64,000 nt of DNA. It comes from Austropuccinia psidii. Taxonomy: Eukaryota; Basidiomycota; Pucciniomycetes; Pucciniales; Sphaerophragmiaceae. The DNA is taken from assembly GCA_023105745.1 (NCBI GenBank), contig JALGQZ010000011.1, positions 31,618,612 to 31,682,611 on the forward strand, in the 5' to 3' direction. Made by a program: the position numbers and the translations under genes. Within the stretch, counting starts at the first letter, position 1. Each line of letters opens with the position of its first letter. Shown piece after piece: positions 9,833-21,410 of the stretch. Under the pieces are notes generated by a model. The model searched no databases, was not told the origin of the DNA, and saw only the letters and a list, made by a program, of their open reading frames with translations.

Positions 9833-11931
9833 TGTAAGGTTTGTCTATGAAACTCTTGATAATAGTAGCAAAATCAAGAGTACTATGACTGTCCTCAATA
9901 GAAATATATAATATAATAAAATATTATAACGAAAAAGTTAAATATAATTATTAAAAATAATTATATATAAAAAAAATAAATTTAATTACTATTATACAAA
10001 TATAATAATTATAATAAGATTATAATTATTCTATTATTGTTATAGTCACTGACAGTTATAACAATAAGAATTGTAAAGCTCTTAATGAGACAATTACACG
10101 TGGAAATATAAATATTAACCACTTATAAATAATATAAATATTATTTATAAAAGAATTATAACACACACTGTGCAGAACTAATTCTTTTATAATAAAATTC
10201 TATATAAAAAAACTAATACTAGATAAAAAAAATATAGAGCTTTAGAGAAAAACTTACTTATAATATTTATTTAATACAACAAGTTAAACAACAACAGTTA
10301 TTATATTAAATCATGATTATAAGTTAAAAACACGTCTGAAATCAATAATTTTAAGGATAAAACAGCTTTTTATGATAAAATTTAAGATTAAAGAGTTTTT
10401 AAGAGGAATTTGTGGATTTTAAAAGATATTTAAGATGAAAATTTTATAATATAAAATATGTTATTGATGATTACAACATTAATCTGAATTCTATGACTTC
10501 AATTCTTTAATTTACAATTAATAAAGAATAAAATAACTTAAGAATTACTTTAATAATAAGATTTTATGAATAATAAAACTTTACCTGTTTAAATTTCTAA
10601 TATGATTGGATTGATGATGAATGATGGACAAAAACAGTGATGAAAAGACTCTTTTTATGTCTTCAGAGCAGCTCTCATGATTCATAATGAATATAGAGGG
10701 CGTGCTCAGGTCAAAACTGAAAAACCATACTTAAAAACAAAGTTCTTAACTTAAGGCAACTTGTTTTTAATTCCAATTTAAAGTTACCAGTGTTATTCTT
10801 AACTCCATGTAACTTTAATCCTCATTTAAACTAAATATTTTAAGTTTTTAATATAAAGAAACTTATTTATATTAAAGTTAATCACATGAACAACTTAAAA
10901 ATAGAGTTTCAAGCAGAAATCTCTTAAACTCAATTTTTAATTAATTTTTAAAGAAATCATAATTTTCTTTGAGCTTAATTAAAAGAGTAAATTTCCAGGC
11001 TAATTACCCAGGAAATTTATTTATTAAAGATACTTAAAATTTAATTTATATATTGATAATATTAAATTCTAACTTGTGTGAAAATTTCAAGCAAATCCAT
11101 TAAGAATTGGATTTTTAATGAATTTTTGAAGTTATTGCTATTTTTTCCATTTAAGGTTTTTAAGCCTGATTAAGCTTTGACAGTTCTTAAAACCTTAATT
11201 TCAAGCCTGCATATTGGGATTTACCCTTTGGCAGCTTGAAATTCCTGTCCAAATTGTGATAAAACCAGTTTAAACCTTAAGGTTGGATCAAAGTCTAATC
11301 TTAAAGTTTAAATAAGGTTTAAAATCCTCCAATACAGTTGGACAACCTTAATTGAATCATTGCAGATCCAAAAAGTTGGGTACCCCAGCTCTATTTGGTC
11401 TTTTTCCTTTGTCCCACCCTTTTGCGTGGATTTTGCCCTTTTATTTATTTAAAGCCATACCATGGCTTTAAAACCTTTTAAATTGAGCTCACGCAGGATT
11501 TACATTCTGTATGGCAAATCCTTAGCCAATTCAGTAAATATACACCACACCTCAATTTTAACTAAAATTTTGGTAAGTTTGCATTAACCTTATGCAACTT
11601 TAAATTTAAGCTTATTTAAGCTTAAATTTAACAATTTTAAAAAATGTTAAAAAAGTTACATTAGTACTGTGAGATTCTTAAATCTTCTGATAACACAAGA
11701 AATAAGTGTTTTTGGGGATAACACCTTATGGATGTACCCTAGGTTATTTTTGGTGTAGAATCCAAATATGACATAATATTTATAACTTTGTTTATCCAAA
11801 ATAAAGTTATACTTATTTTTTGTTTTTTTTTATTTTAATTTCAGCTAAAAAGTCTGTTTAAGACAAAATTAGCTGTTTATAAAATAATTTGTGGCCTTAT
11901 GGGTATGTTATACATACCTCACAGGCTCACA
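9833..11931 (-). repeat. Element A 5' LTR
   Basis: 2099 bases with the same TG...CA ends as the left copy. It should hold the promoter and the RNA start of element A. Compared with 1060-3250 it has lost a block of about 80-90 bases around 11150; otherwise the copies are close to identical by eye, which suggests a fairly recent insertion. I see no gene in it. Confidence 0.93.
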
Positions 11932-12254
11932 GTTTCAGTAGTATTGCTTCTGCTTTGTTTTGATCTATGCCCAAGATTAGTCCATATACAACATTTAATA
12001 GTGCTTTCAGCTGAATTTATGCACATTGACACTTTTTGAGGGAAATTTTCATACTAACTTGTACTGTCTTTTGTAGTACTCTTTCTAGTCTTGTTAAGGG
12101 GCTTTCCCAAGTTTCTGAGCAAACTATGATATCATCAATATAGATAATTAGCCATCCTTCTGAAAACTCTTCAGGAAATATGGTTTTCATCATCCTTTGA
12201 TAATGGGAAGTTGCATTTTTTATACCAAATAGAATTCTTAAATAGTCATATATC
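11932..12254 (-). pseudogene. Pol fragment H: RT palm of an older Gypsy element
   Basis: Translating the minus strand gives an RT segment with a GIKNATSHYQRMM block, the catalytic YIDDIIVCSETW motif, and MKISLKKCQ, followed by one stop and then GLILGIDQNKAEA. It matches the same region of A, B and C but is a different copy. Element A interrupts it at its downstream end, and LTR fragment M interrupts it at 12254. It is a dead remnant; its LTRs are not recognisable here. Confidence 0.85.
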
Positions 12255-12632
12255 TGGGAGCCTGTGAGGTATGTATAACATACCCATAAGGAAACAAATG
12301 ATTTTACATAAAGTTGATTTAGTCTTCAACAGACTTTTCAATTTAATTCAAAATAAAAAATAACAAAAAATAAGTATAAATTGTTTTTGTATGAAAAAAG
12401 TTATAATTATTATGTCATTGTTGGATTCTGAACCAAAAATAATCTAGGGTACACCCATAGGGTGTTATACCCAAAAATGCTTCTTTCTTATGTTATTGGA
12501 AGATTTAAGAATCTCACAGTACTAATGTAAAATTTTTAACATTTTTTTTAAAAAGTTAAATTTGAGCTTATAAGCTTAAATTTAAAGTTGCATAAGGTTT
12601 ATGCAAACTTACCAAAATTTTAGTCAAAATTT
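12255..12632 (+). repeat. LTR fragment M (family 1, 5' end of the LTR)
   Basis: It starts TGGGAGCCTGTGAGG, one change from the family 1 LTR start, and follows that LTR (element orientation) for about 380 bases, ending within the stretch ACCAAAATTTTAGTCAAAAT. Then the sequence switches abruptly to element I pol. It is a truncated LTR, so a deletion or recombination breakpoint lies at about 12632. Confidence 0.75.
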
Positions 12633-12653
12633 AGACCTTCAAAAGAGGAAGAA

Positions 12654-14070
12654 TGTCAGGCTGAGTCTAAGAAGAGGTGATGATAAAGAGTATTTACAGC
12701 CTAAACTATGACTGTGACACAGATAATAAATTTAGAAAATAGGTTTTAATAAAAATAAAGGGCTTTACTAATGATTATTAGTGGTGGTGAGCACTGTTGA
12801 AAGCCCTGGGTGCAGCTTTACCTGTTGGATTACAATAATCAAGTCTAAAATACCAAGGTTTATAGTATACCCTGGTTATTTTCCAAGAGTGTAACTGTTT
12901 TTTATAGCTGTACTACTTAGGAATTCAAGAGAAGGATGGGGAAACCTTTTCTGGTGGAGAAAAGATCTCCTTTTATCCTAAAATGGGGTGGAATGGCCCT
13001 CTAGACCATCCACGTAGAGGAAGTGAAGAGTTTTTCACTTCAGAGTACTGGCTTGTGGTTTTCATAGTGCCTGTATGTTCTGTATAGGGCTCAGATTGTG
13101 CTTTAGAAACCACATCTGGGCATTTTTCACCAATACAGGGTGAAAGTTTTCATCTGGGGACCACATAGCCCTCTTCTGACATGTAGGACATGTAGAATGC
13201 TGTACAAAACCTGTATGGTACCCCAGTATTGAATGAATTTTGAGGTATTGAAGTAAAAAATTGCTTCTTTGTCTATTTGAAACCTCATAATCATACATAT
13301 GGGAGAATATCACAGAGTAAGACTGTATTTGTCTAACTGTGGGATTTTGTGCTTAAAGCTGCCATACCTTTGTCAGTTTTAGAGATATCAAGCTCAGAGT
13401 TGATTCATTGTGTATCCCTGAATGTGCTCTACACAATTGTACCTCATTTGGTATCGCTATCATTAAGTATGGAAAAGGTATGCCATGTACAAGATTTTTG
13501 TACATATGTATGTTTTGCTTAAAAACTGTATGGAGCTTGTTTGCCCCATAACCTTTGTTCTATATGTGATATGGGGAAATTAATGGCACCATCAGATAGC
13601 CCTGATTGTGCTCTGACCCAAAAGACCCCACCTTAGGTATCTCACACTAAAACTGTAGAAGTTAGATGAGAGGTGAATATTTTATTCACCCTTATTTGAC
13701 CTTATTTTGCTCATAATTTCTGTAATTCTGGTGCTCGATCAGTTTTGCTAGTATCATTGGATAGCCCTTACGTAGAGCTTCATTTTGAATACCCATTTGA
13801 TGGGGTTAAGAATCTTTCTTTGTATTTCAGATGAGAGGTGAGAATTAAGGTTTATTCTCAGCAACAACTTTGAGCAGGAATAAATTTTTATTCTTTGTCC
13901 TATGACAATTGGACTTGTATATCTGAAAAAAAGGTGATTTTTCTCTTTGTTTTGATACCTTTTGAGATGATTTGGGTCAGCTTCTTGTTTTGGTGGTATC
14001 TTGGCTGTACCATTGAGTTATGGTAATTGGCTGTCATGCTTGTGCTCTGCTTTTGAGTCACAGGCTGACA
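12654..14070 (-). mobile_element. Solo LTR P (family 3) with TSD AAGAA
   Basis: 1417 bases, TGTCAGG...GGCTGACA on the plus strand, which is the family 3 LTR in minus orientation. AAGAA is present on both sides (12649-12653 and 14071-14075), proving insertion followed by loss of the element body through LTR-LTR recombination. Removing it rejoins element I RNase H: the TCTCTTTCTT side meets CCTCTTTTGAAG. No gene inside. Confidence 0.93.
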
Positions 14071-14260
14071 AAGAAAGAGAGAGAAGAAAAGATTCCCAGC
14101 ACTTGAGAGCCCAGACTATGCCAAGGGGCTCCTTTTCATGAATATCATAATTGAGCTCTACTGGAAGGGGCTTCTAGCTATAAAATTAAATGGGGTGTTT
14201 TCCTGAGGCAGAAACCTGACTCAGTACAGAACCAAAACCTTAACCTGATTCATAAGTCTC
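14071..14260 (-). pseudogene. Element I RNase H fragment
   Basis: The minus-strand translation gives GSVLSQVSASGKHPI, then LPVELNYDIHEKE and a GIVWALKCWESFLLSL block with stops between. It aligns with the RNase H of element G at 28160-28330, where the same blocks read GSVLSQVNDSGKNPI and GIVQAFKHWRDFLLSL. The segment runs on across solo LTR P for about 20 bases before the truncation. Broken and not functional. Confidence 0.7.
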
Positions 14261-14518
14261 TAAAATGATGTGCAGATAAATATAAAAGTGAGAAAGGCTT
14301 GGAGAAGTGGTGGAAGCCTCTTTGAGTTGATGAAACTGTCTAAGAGCTTTCTCTTCGAGTGGAAAACATGAATATTTCTTGAGAAAATTCGTGAGTAAAC
14401 TAATAGTCTTTGAATAATTCTGGATGAAATCAAAGTAGAAGTTTGGAGATCCAAGAAATTATTGAAGAGGCTTGAGGTTTCGTGAAGGAGGCCAATTGGG
14501 AATTTTCTGGAATTTCGC

Positions 14519-14797
14519 TTAGTCCATCTGGAGGCCTTCACAAAAAAACACATAACCTAAATATTCCACACTTGAGGCATGGAAGAGGAGCTTGGAGGAC
14601 TTAGAAAAAAGATTATTGGCTCTGAGTCTTTCAGGAACAGTGGCCACATGAGTGAAATGTTGTTCCTCAGACTTGGAAAAAATCATAATATAATCTAAAT
14701 AAACAACTACATAAACATATATCAGATCAGATACAATATCATTGACAAAATTTGGAAAAGAGGCAGGAGCATTGGTGAGCCCAAATGGCATAACCAA
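14519..14797 (-). pseudogene. Element I RT palm fragment
   Basis: 92 codons with the RT blocks VMPFGLTNAPASF and VVYLDYIMIFSKSEEQH, then VEYLGYVFFCEGLQMD. The catalytic box should be YLDD; here it is YLDY, so the second metal-binding Asp is lost. Element G has YLDDTMVFS at this point. In G the homologous domain follows the fingers region, and the same holds here (14834-15070). A remnant only. Confidence 0.85.
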
Positions 14798-14833
14798 GTA
14801 CTCATAATGGCCATATTTAGCTCTAAAACCTAT

Positions 14834-15070
14834 CTAACGTTCATCACCTTCCTTTATTCCAAGCAGGTTACATGCACCATGAAAATAAATCTTGGAGAAG
14901 ATAGAAGAAACATTAAAAAAAGTGAGAGGATGATTTATAGGAGGAACAAGATATTGGTTCTTCCTAGTAACAGCATTGAGTTTACAGTAATAAATGCAGA
15001 AATGGATGAAACCATCCTTCTTTATGAAAATGAGTACAGGTGCTCCTGTTGAAGAGGAGCTTGGCCGCAT
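14834..15070 (-). pseudogene. Element I RT fingers fragment
   Basis: 78 codons opening with SSSSTGAPVLIFIKKDGF, then LNAVTRKNQYLVPPINHPL and a LLGIKEGDE block, the normal start of a Gypsy RT. It ends at a stop just before the GLTNAPASF block of the next fragment, so a frameshift or stop separates the two. Element G has the same region at 27360-27620. Confidence 0.82.
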
Positions 15071-15438
15071 GAAGCCTTTCTCTACATTCTTTAAAATGTA
15101 GGCTGTGAGTTTATCTTACTGTTGGTTTGACAAAGAGTAGATCACCCAAACTGGAAGTAGAGACCCGTCCAGCTCAATATGACGATCTCAGGAATGGTGA
15201 GGAGGAAGTTTCTATGATTTCACCTTGGAAAATACATCTAAATAATGGTGATAAGCAGAGTAAAAAAGGATCATCATAGTTCCTATTTTTCTAGCTCTTC
15301 CTCTTCATCCCACAACTCCTCCAGGGAGTCATGATAAGATGAAGGAGGAAGGTTCACATTCCCAAGGAAGAGATCAAGTGAAGATATAGAATTATATTCT
15401 ACAACATCTTGAATCTATTTGAAGACTTCTTCTCTAGA

Positions 15439-15957
15439 TCATAGTAATGACGGATGGGAATTGTAGGAAGTAATATGGACAGAAGAAAGGAATGATGGTG
15501 TTCTAGAATCACCAACCAGAGCTTCACATGTATTGGAAGGAGAAAAGCAATTACTGAAATATTTCGAAGGATCATAATAGTCCTTATTATTAGTATTAAA
15601 AGTGATCATCCCTTGCCTCCAATCAATGAATGGATTAAAATGATTAAGAAAGTCAAAGCTGAATATGAGGTCTTCTACCTTGGGAGTATCAATGGCTAAA
15701 AAATCCCATTCAAAGCTTTGGAAGGATGGAAGGTCAACCATATATTTAGTAAGTTGAGTCACAAATGAAGAAGGGGACTCAGAGGAGTCCAAGATGATAA
15801 GTGGAATCTTCTTTGGGAGTTCTGACATGGTCAAAGAAAGCTTGTGAACAAACTTATTTGCAATAAATGAATTGGTAGCATCATAATCAATTATAATACT
15901 GTAAAACACATCAGAGGCAAAAGAAAAAACAAAACATTTTAAGAGAATATTTGACAC
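15439..15957 (-). pseudogene. Element I retropepsin-like protease region
   Basis: 172 codons that align with 26442-27011 of element G (shared: LSLTMSELPKKIPL / ALTISELPEKIPL and the following acidic region). The active-site strand reads IIIDYDATNSFI where a retropepsin has D-S/T-G-A; the catalytic Asp may be kept but the Gly is lost. The downstream half ends in a Ser-rich linker to RT. It would have cut Gag-Pol in the particle. Now inactive by context. Confidence 0.75.
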
Positions 15958-16979
15958 AAGTATTTAGAATGCACAATTGTGCTATGGATGGAAAAAGGGG
16001 AAGACCATTGAACACAACATGATCTTCACTCAGGCTTTTCCCTGGTTGGTAAATTTGCCTGATGGTTGAACAAGCCATGTTTGAGGCTTTTTGAAACAAG
16101 ACTAAAGACTACGCTTCCTAAGACAATAGGCACGCAAGCTCTCCTTGAATTTTCTTTTTTTTTCAGAACCCATCAAATTGAAGTCCTTATTCAGCTAAGA
16201 GGAATTGGGATTTCCCCTCTTCTAAAAATGGAAATTCTTCTTCTTTTGATTTGAGATTGAATCATTTTGAGGATGAGAAGAAAATTCCTTTGAGGCTTCA
16301 GGCTACTTCTCTTGCAAATGACTCTTCTCCTTTTGCCTCTCATGGTACCTGGTATCAAGCTCCAGGGTAATGTCCATTAATGCTTGAAGGGTGGGAGGAC
16401 AATTAATCCAGAATCCTGAAGGGCAATACCTTCCTAAAATGATGCATGAGAGCTCTTCCAACCCAATCTTCAATTCTCGGAACTAGACTTCTAAAATAAG
16501 CAATGTATAACAATTCATTTCCACCTTCTTTCATTCTTGAGGCATCCAACTCTTATTCAGCTTTTCTGAATTCATTTTGGTCTCCAAAAAAGGTAAAGAG
16601 TTGAGATTCAAATGATTCTCAATTAATGAGAAGGTATGCTGGGTCTTTCTTTGTGAGATTGGAAATATAAGGCTCAATCCATTTTGAAGCCCTGCTAATG
16701 GGAAATGAAGTGGCATAAATGGATTTCTTCATGTCTTTGGAAAAATATTCCTGATCATTATGGAGGATAAGCTTGCAAGACTGAATTAAATTCTGACTTT
16801 GAAGGGTTAATTACAATCAAAGCATTCTGGTGCCTTCATAGATGGAGTCTTGAAGTATGCTGCTGTTGAGGCTTCAGAGGATGAAGCTTCTTGAAGATTG
16901 GTCATAATTTAAGTCATCTGCTGCACAATGGCCAATAGGGATGAATCATAATGGTGAGAGACAAGATGATTAGACTGGG
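15958..16979 (-). pseudogene. Element I gag, capsid and zinc-knuckle region (decayed)
   Basis: No long frame survives. Short pieces align with element G gag: 16531-16716 has the block FLETKMNSEKLNKSWMPQE in a shifted frame, matching the LFTLLGDPNEVRKAEQELD part of the G capsid. The region continues beyond solo LTR Q to the gag N terminus. Several indels are needed to align it. Capsid would build the virus-like particle in a working element. Confidence 0.6.
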
Positions 16980-18483
16980 TGTCAACCAGTGACTCAAAAC
17001 AGAGCACTAGCATGACATCCAACATACCATAAATAATGGTATGACAAGTTATGAACAAACATAGTCAATACAGGTAATAAATAAGAGGAAAAAACTCCTC
17101 TTAAATTAAACACCAACCTCATCCAAACAGAATAAGGAAACCTAGAGGAGAATAAACAAGTCAAAACCCTTATATTCACCTCTCATCTAACTTATGCATA
17201 TTTCAGTTATTCTATACCAAAATGGTATTTTTCTTAAAGCTCACATAGAGAGCTCCAAATGGTATCATCCATGTTGCTGTAACACCACTAAAACTGGAGA
17301 TACCATATGACCTTTATTTTAAAACCAAGACCCCCTGAAAGTCAAAGAGGGCTTGTACAAAACTGTACAGAAGTATAACCAAATTAAGGATCTAAGCAAG
17401 AGCTTCAATTTGAGACACCTTAGACCTCTGTATCTCTTAAATTTACTGAGGGATCTTGGCTCAAAGGTTTAACAACCAAAATACAGATATTCTGAAAACA
17501 ACAATGTAAACAAACCCCTGTATCTTTGGAATACACTCATACAACTGTACAGTGTAATATACCAAAATGTAGAGCTAATCAAGCCCTACAAGACTGTATC
17601 ATCAGAATACAGATATCTTCCAAATTGAAGAAGATATCTGGTATGGAAGTTTTTGAAGCCTCATACTGATGTACAAAAATACATCCAAAAACTTAAAATC
17701 CTTATAACTCTTGCTATTTTAAAGAAGGGTAAACATGAAGCATACCAAATTGAAGAGCTCATTAAGCCCTTCAATTCTGTGCTCTTGGTTTCTTGATATC
17801 TTGAGAACTGACTGAGATATCTTGATTGGAAGGTTTTTCTAGCAATACATGACTGTATCAAACTTGTATCAAACAGTATTGCTCTCATACTTAAAATACT
17901 ATACTTATGAAGATATAACCTCTCTAAAATCATCATTATTGATCATACAGACACCATAACAACATCATCCAAGTGCTGACATGGCAGGTGAAAAGTTTTT
18001 TCACCCTGTATTGATCCAGAATGATCATTTGTGGTTCCAAAACCACAATTCTGCCTCTGTTGATGTTAGAATTGACGATCCAGAACCACAGACTGATCAT
18101 TGGAGTGAAACTTTACACTCCTCTGACGCGTGAAGAGCTAATAACTCTTGACAGTCTTGAAAGATATAAAAAGAAGGGTTTTTTCCTTGAAAACCCATCA
18201 TCTTTATCTTATTATCCATATTCTTACGTTACAAAACTGTTATCAATCAGTAGTGTCCTTAGAATTATCATTAAAGATATAAATAGAATATAATTATTGT
18301 AGTACTTCTTCACAGTCAAAGATATTAGAGTATTGCAACCCAGGTCCTCAACAGACTCATCACCACTGTTACCACGTAGCAGTAGGACCTGAAGATTTAA
18401 ATTTATTTGTTTTTTGAGGTGTCACAGTCATAATACTAGCTTGTAACTACATTTTATAGCTACTATATAGACTCACCCTGACA
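16980..18483 (+). mobile_element. Solo LTR Q (family 3, divergent) with TSD CTGGG
   Basis: 1504 bases, TGTCAACC...CCCTGACA, in plus orientation. CTGGG flanks it on both sides (16975-16979 and 18484-18488). It is the most divergent family 3 LTR here but keeps the hairpin at 18029-18048, with one base pair swapped from A-T to T-A. It interrupts element I gag. No gene inside. Confidence 0.92.
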
Positions 18484-18870
18484 CTGGGCTAGTGTGGGCC
18501 CTCCAGTACCTTTAGATGCCCCCACAGGAGCTGGAAAACCTTCAGTACCATCAGAGTCTTCCTCTTCCAAAGAATTCCCCTCTTCCTCCTCAGCATCTTT
18601 ACCAGTACCTTTGAGAAAGTTCCTTGAAATTCCTGGAAAACTGCCAACTGCTCCTGGAAATGAACTTAATCTTCTTTGATCTCTTCCTTCCTTCCTGGAT
18701 GGTGCTCCTCCTTCCAAACTTGGTCCTCTGTCTAAGTGGGCCCTCAGTTTAGTAACTGCTGGGGTTCCATTAAGAGGGGCTCTTGGGGTTGGAGTAAGAA
18801 CAGCTTGAGCTCTGACCTGAGATTTTGTCTGCCTTGCAGGAGGTGAGGGTTGGATAGGCATGATTTTCAT
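18484..18870 (-). pseudogene. Element I gag N terminus
   Basis: The frame opens at ATG 18870 (MKIMPIQPSPPARQTKSQ) or at the second ATG 18861 and runs about 125 codons, to where solo LTR Q cuts it. It is Pro, Ser and acid-rich (a DAEEEEGNSLEEEDSDGTEG patch), the usual disordered Gag N terminus. Element G has a related stretch near 25090 (SPLAKNTRSQ) but has lost the start codon and has stops. I prefer the second ATG because MPIQPSP lines up best with G (inference). Confidence 0.7.
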
Positions 18871-19595
18871 AATAAAATTAAATAAAATGAATAAAAAATC
18901 AAAATTGCAGGACAAAAGCTTGAGGCAATTAAAAAAGAAATCTTGAAGTCAAAATTAGAATCAATATTTTGAAGAAAATTAATGAGTCAAAAGCAAAACT
19001 TCAGGTAAATCAATAAATCAAATTTCAAATGAAATCTTTAATTAAATAAATCAATATTTCAAATCAATCAAAGTCAAAATCTTGTATCAAATCAATCAAT
19101 AAAATCAATTATTGAGGTAAAAATCAATTTATGTCAAAAAAGCTTGTTTTTAAAAATTAGAAGTATAAATAAAATCTTCATTTCAATCTGTTTTCTTGAA
19201 TTAAAAATCAATTTTATGTCAAATTGATCAATCAAACAAAGTTAGTTCTTCCTTAAAAATAACAATTCTTGAATAATGAATCAAAATGAGTCTTTATGTG
19301 AAGAATGTGTCTGAATAGTTTTGATTACCAATTTGAAAAACAGATTAAAATAAGACCCAAATTATTGACGAAATAAATTTGATAATTTTAATAAAGAATC
19401 TTAAGGGAAATCAAGATAAAAAATGAGTCAGCCTTTCAATTTTGAAGAATGAAGAAGGAATGGGAGAAATTTGAGAGGTGAAAATAACTCATCAAGATAA
19501 TAAGCTTTGAAGGGTCATAATTTCAATGAAATGAGTAAATAAATTAATAAATAATGAATGAAAAGAATTAAAATAAATTATGAGTTAATTATAAT
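18871..19595 (-). other. Element I 5' leader
   Basis: About 720 bases rich in AATCAA-type repeats between the LTR and gag. I see no protein. The minus-strand sequence next to the LTR, TATAATTAAC, looks like a shortened form of the proposed self-priming site of element G (TATATTAATTAA). Confidence 0.5.
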
Positions 19596-20415
19596 TATCA
19601 CAAGGGCTCTTGGGAAAAACAAGAGTGGCCTGGCATTCAGTAATCTGGGAACTCACTTGGAAGACTCCAAAGATTGAAGACAATAAAATAAAAGAATGAT
19701 AAATTCCTATATGAAATATGTGAGTACAAAATGAGATGCAACAAGAGAAAAGGAATCCAAATGGCCAAAGATCCAACCAAGTAAGTCTTCAATCACTGTT
19801 TCAACCTGCCAGAATGAAAAATAGAACTACGAAAGAATATGACCACCAATCTTCACTAACAGGAAAAGAAAGAAAAAGAATATATTAATTAACTGGGTGA
19901 AATCCCCTCTGGGTCAAGGGAGGCTGTTATATGTGAAACGTTGAGAGCTTGAATTCTTCAGGCTGAAAGCTGCTCTGTATTGAATTCTGGAAGCTGTATC
20001 AATTGTCTGATGGAATGTATAACATGCCAAAATGAGAACCGAACTGGTTTGAATTATCTTACCATGGTGTATGATTGAAAATACAGGTCTTTATCAATCC
20101 AGACTGTATTGAATGAATGTGGTGGGCAAGGTGGATTGATCGAGCATTGAAACTTTGCAAATCCTTTGGAACTGCCCCTTGCAATCCCTTGATAATGAGC
20201 TGCCTGTATTCCCTTGGTGGAATATTGTGAATGAGGATATCCAATGACTCCTTGATGGTGTCCTTGGTATTTGGGAGTGACACTTCTCCTTGAGCCTTGA
20301 TGAATCCTCTGGATGACATGATGCCTTAGAGACTTATGGAATGTTTTATTAGCCATCTAATATGGGCACCATAGGAATTCTGGAAAAAAAGATTCATAAT
20401 GGCGTATAAAACTAT
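19596..20415 (-). repeat. Element I 5' LTR (divergent family 4); right end approximate
   Basis: The left edge TATCACAAGGGCTC is the reverse complement of the family 4 LTR end (GAGCCCCTGTGACA in G). Inside, GTTAATTAATATA (minus strand, about 19881-19893), a GGATATCC...ATTCACAATAT block and an AG-GTTGAAACAGTG block match G's LTRs. The right end is not clean; I place it near 20415 from the spacing in G. The two ORFs over 20054-20356 are unlike any protein I know and fall inside the LTR. Confidence 0.6.
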
Positions 20416-20924
20416 TTGTGTCACTTTTGGTTATTGATGGACAAAATTGGCCAAACATCTTTTGAAGGGTGGCAGGAGGTTCATGCATGATAGCTGGGTT
20501 TTGGGTGTCTTCAAAGTTTTCAAGGTGCTTTCAAGTGTTTTGGCCATTTATGTCTTTTTGGCCAGATACAGCTTATACATTGTTCAAGCTTTATCTGCAC
20601 AAAATGTGCAAAAAATGTGCCACTCTTGCATTGAAGCCCCAAATGCCCTGATATGGCCATTTGGACATATTTCCCATAATACAATGGGAAAAGGGTATAA
20701 ATGGGCTAAATGCTCAAAAGTGTGAAAATCACGCAAATCTGTATTTAAAGCTTGTAAAGCCAAGGACAGGAGTTTGGGCTGTATTTCCCCTTTTGACTGA
20801 ATAATACTAAAAGGTTTGCAAAAGTAGATGATGGAAAAGGAGGGCCTGATGATCATGAAGGGGCCAGGTTTGCCCGAGATGGTGAAATGGCCATGAAAGG
20901 TTGAAAGGGGCACAATTTAACAAA
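20416..20924. other. Unassigned stretch
   Basis: About 500 bases with small ORFs in several frames but no recognisable motif. Short runs such as TGGCCATTT and GGCCAAA recur here and near 32000-32330. It could be the rest of the element I LTR, flanking DNA or an unrecognised TE remnant. Confidence 0.4.
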
Positions 20925-21265
20925 TAATTAACACCAAAAATTGAAGAAGGGTTAAGTGATATCCTTTCTGAATGCAAAATTTGCTTTGAAAGAGATAGAC
21001 AACACTGAGGTTATATACTTTGACATGAATCAGACCTTGTACTAAGTGTGGAAAAACCTTATCCACCTGTTTTAAGAAGACTAGCTTATCCAGACAGACC
21101 AACAGCTAGACAAGTGTTAGAGATCCTCATTAAACTATTAATAGACTGGACCTACGGCTCTTCAGGAAAGTAGGAAATAATAAAAAGAATTGGCATAAGG
21201 GTAAATCAAGGATGGTAGGGGATTCTAAAGCATGGATACCTACACCATCCCTGACAGATATCCCA
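20925..21265 (+). pseudogene. Pol fragment L: protease-RT linker of an older Gypsy element
   Basis: With frame changes, the plus strand reads YPPVLRRLAYPDRPTARQ, then WHKGKSRMVGDSKAW and LTDIP, matching YPPLLRRPAYPASPRAR, WHNGKSRMVGDFRAL and PDRYPI of B. The match stops in the middle of the RYPI codons, at the point where an LTR start TGTAAG begins (21266). It is a broken RT N terminus interrupted by LTR fragment K; its other half is not in the window. Confidence 0.75.
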
Positions 21266-21410
21266 TGTAAGATGTGTCTACAAAACTGTTGATAATCATA
21301 CTATTAATCAAGAGTACTATGAGTTTTCTTATGAAATATAATGAAAGAATATATCATAACCAAAAATAAATGATTTATTTCTTAATTATTTCCTTTACTT
21401 TTTATACACT
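21266..21410 (-). repeat. LTR fragment K (family 1 end)
   Basis: It begins TGTAAGATGTGTCTACAAAA and follows the family 1 LTR (as at 1060 and 9833) for about 95 bases through AATCAAGAGTACTATGA, then more loosely. Cut at 21411 by the start of another LTR in the opposite direction. The rest of K would lie beyond the nested stack, outside the window. Confidence 0.7.

Larger units (their letters stand above)
1060..11931 (-). mobile_element. Element A: complete Ty3/Gypsy chromovirus-like retrotransposon, family 1
   Basis: Two long LTRs (1060-3250 and 9833-11931) flank one gag-pol region read on the minus strand. Both outer ends carry the same target duplication, GTTTC (1055-1059 and 11932-11936), so it is a single insertion with both ends intact. 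A primer binding site lies next to the 5' LTR (9813-9830) and a purine tract next to the 3' LTR. Domain order is Gag, zinc knuckle, protease, RT, RNase H, integrase, chromodomain-like tail, the Ty3/Gypsy order. It landed in an older pol fragment (H). Coding damage is light: two nonsense codons and one frameshift. It is probably non-autonomous now but could be mobilised in trans (inference). Confidence 0.93.
12633..20415 (-). mobile_element. Element I: decayed family 4 Gypsy retrotransposon, truncated
   Basis: Read on the minus strand from right to left: a divergent LTR (about 20415 to 19596), leader, gag start (18861-18870), gag, protease, RT and RNase H, then a sudden end at about 12632. Integrase, chromodomain and 3' LTR are missing. 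It is the same type as element G, as seen in the protease, RT and gag alignments. Two family 3 solo LTRs sit in it, each with its own target duplication (P and Q), so it was old when they came. Many frameshifts and stops make it non-functional. Confidence 0.8.

Noticed and set aside
20447..20913. Overlapping ORFs of 92-109 codons on both strands, considered as a small host gene or secreted effector
   Set aside because: No signal peptide pattern, no cysteine pattern, no splice structure and low-complexity GGCCA-type repeats. I cannot support a gene.
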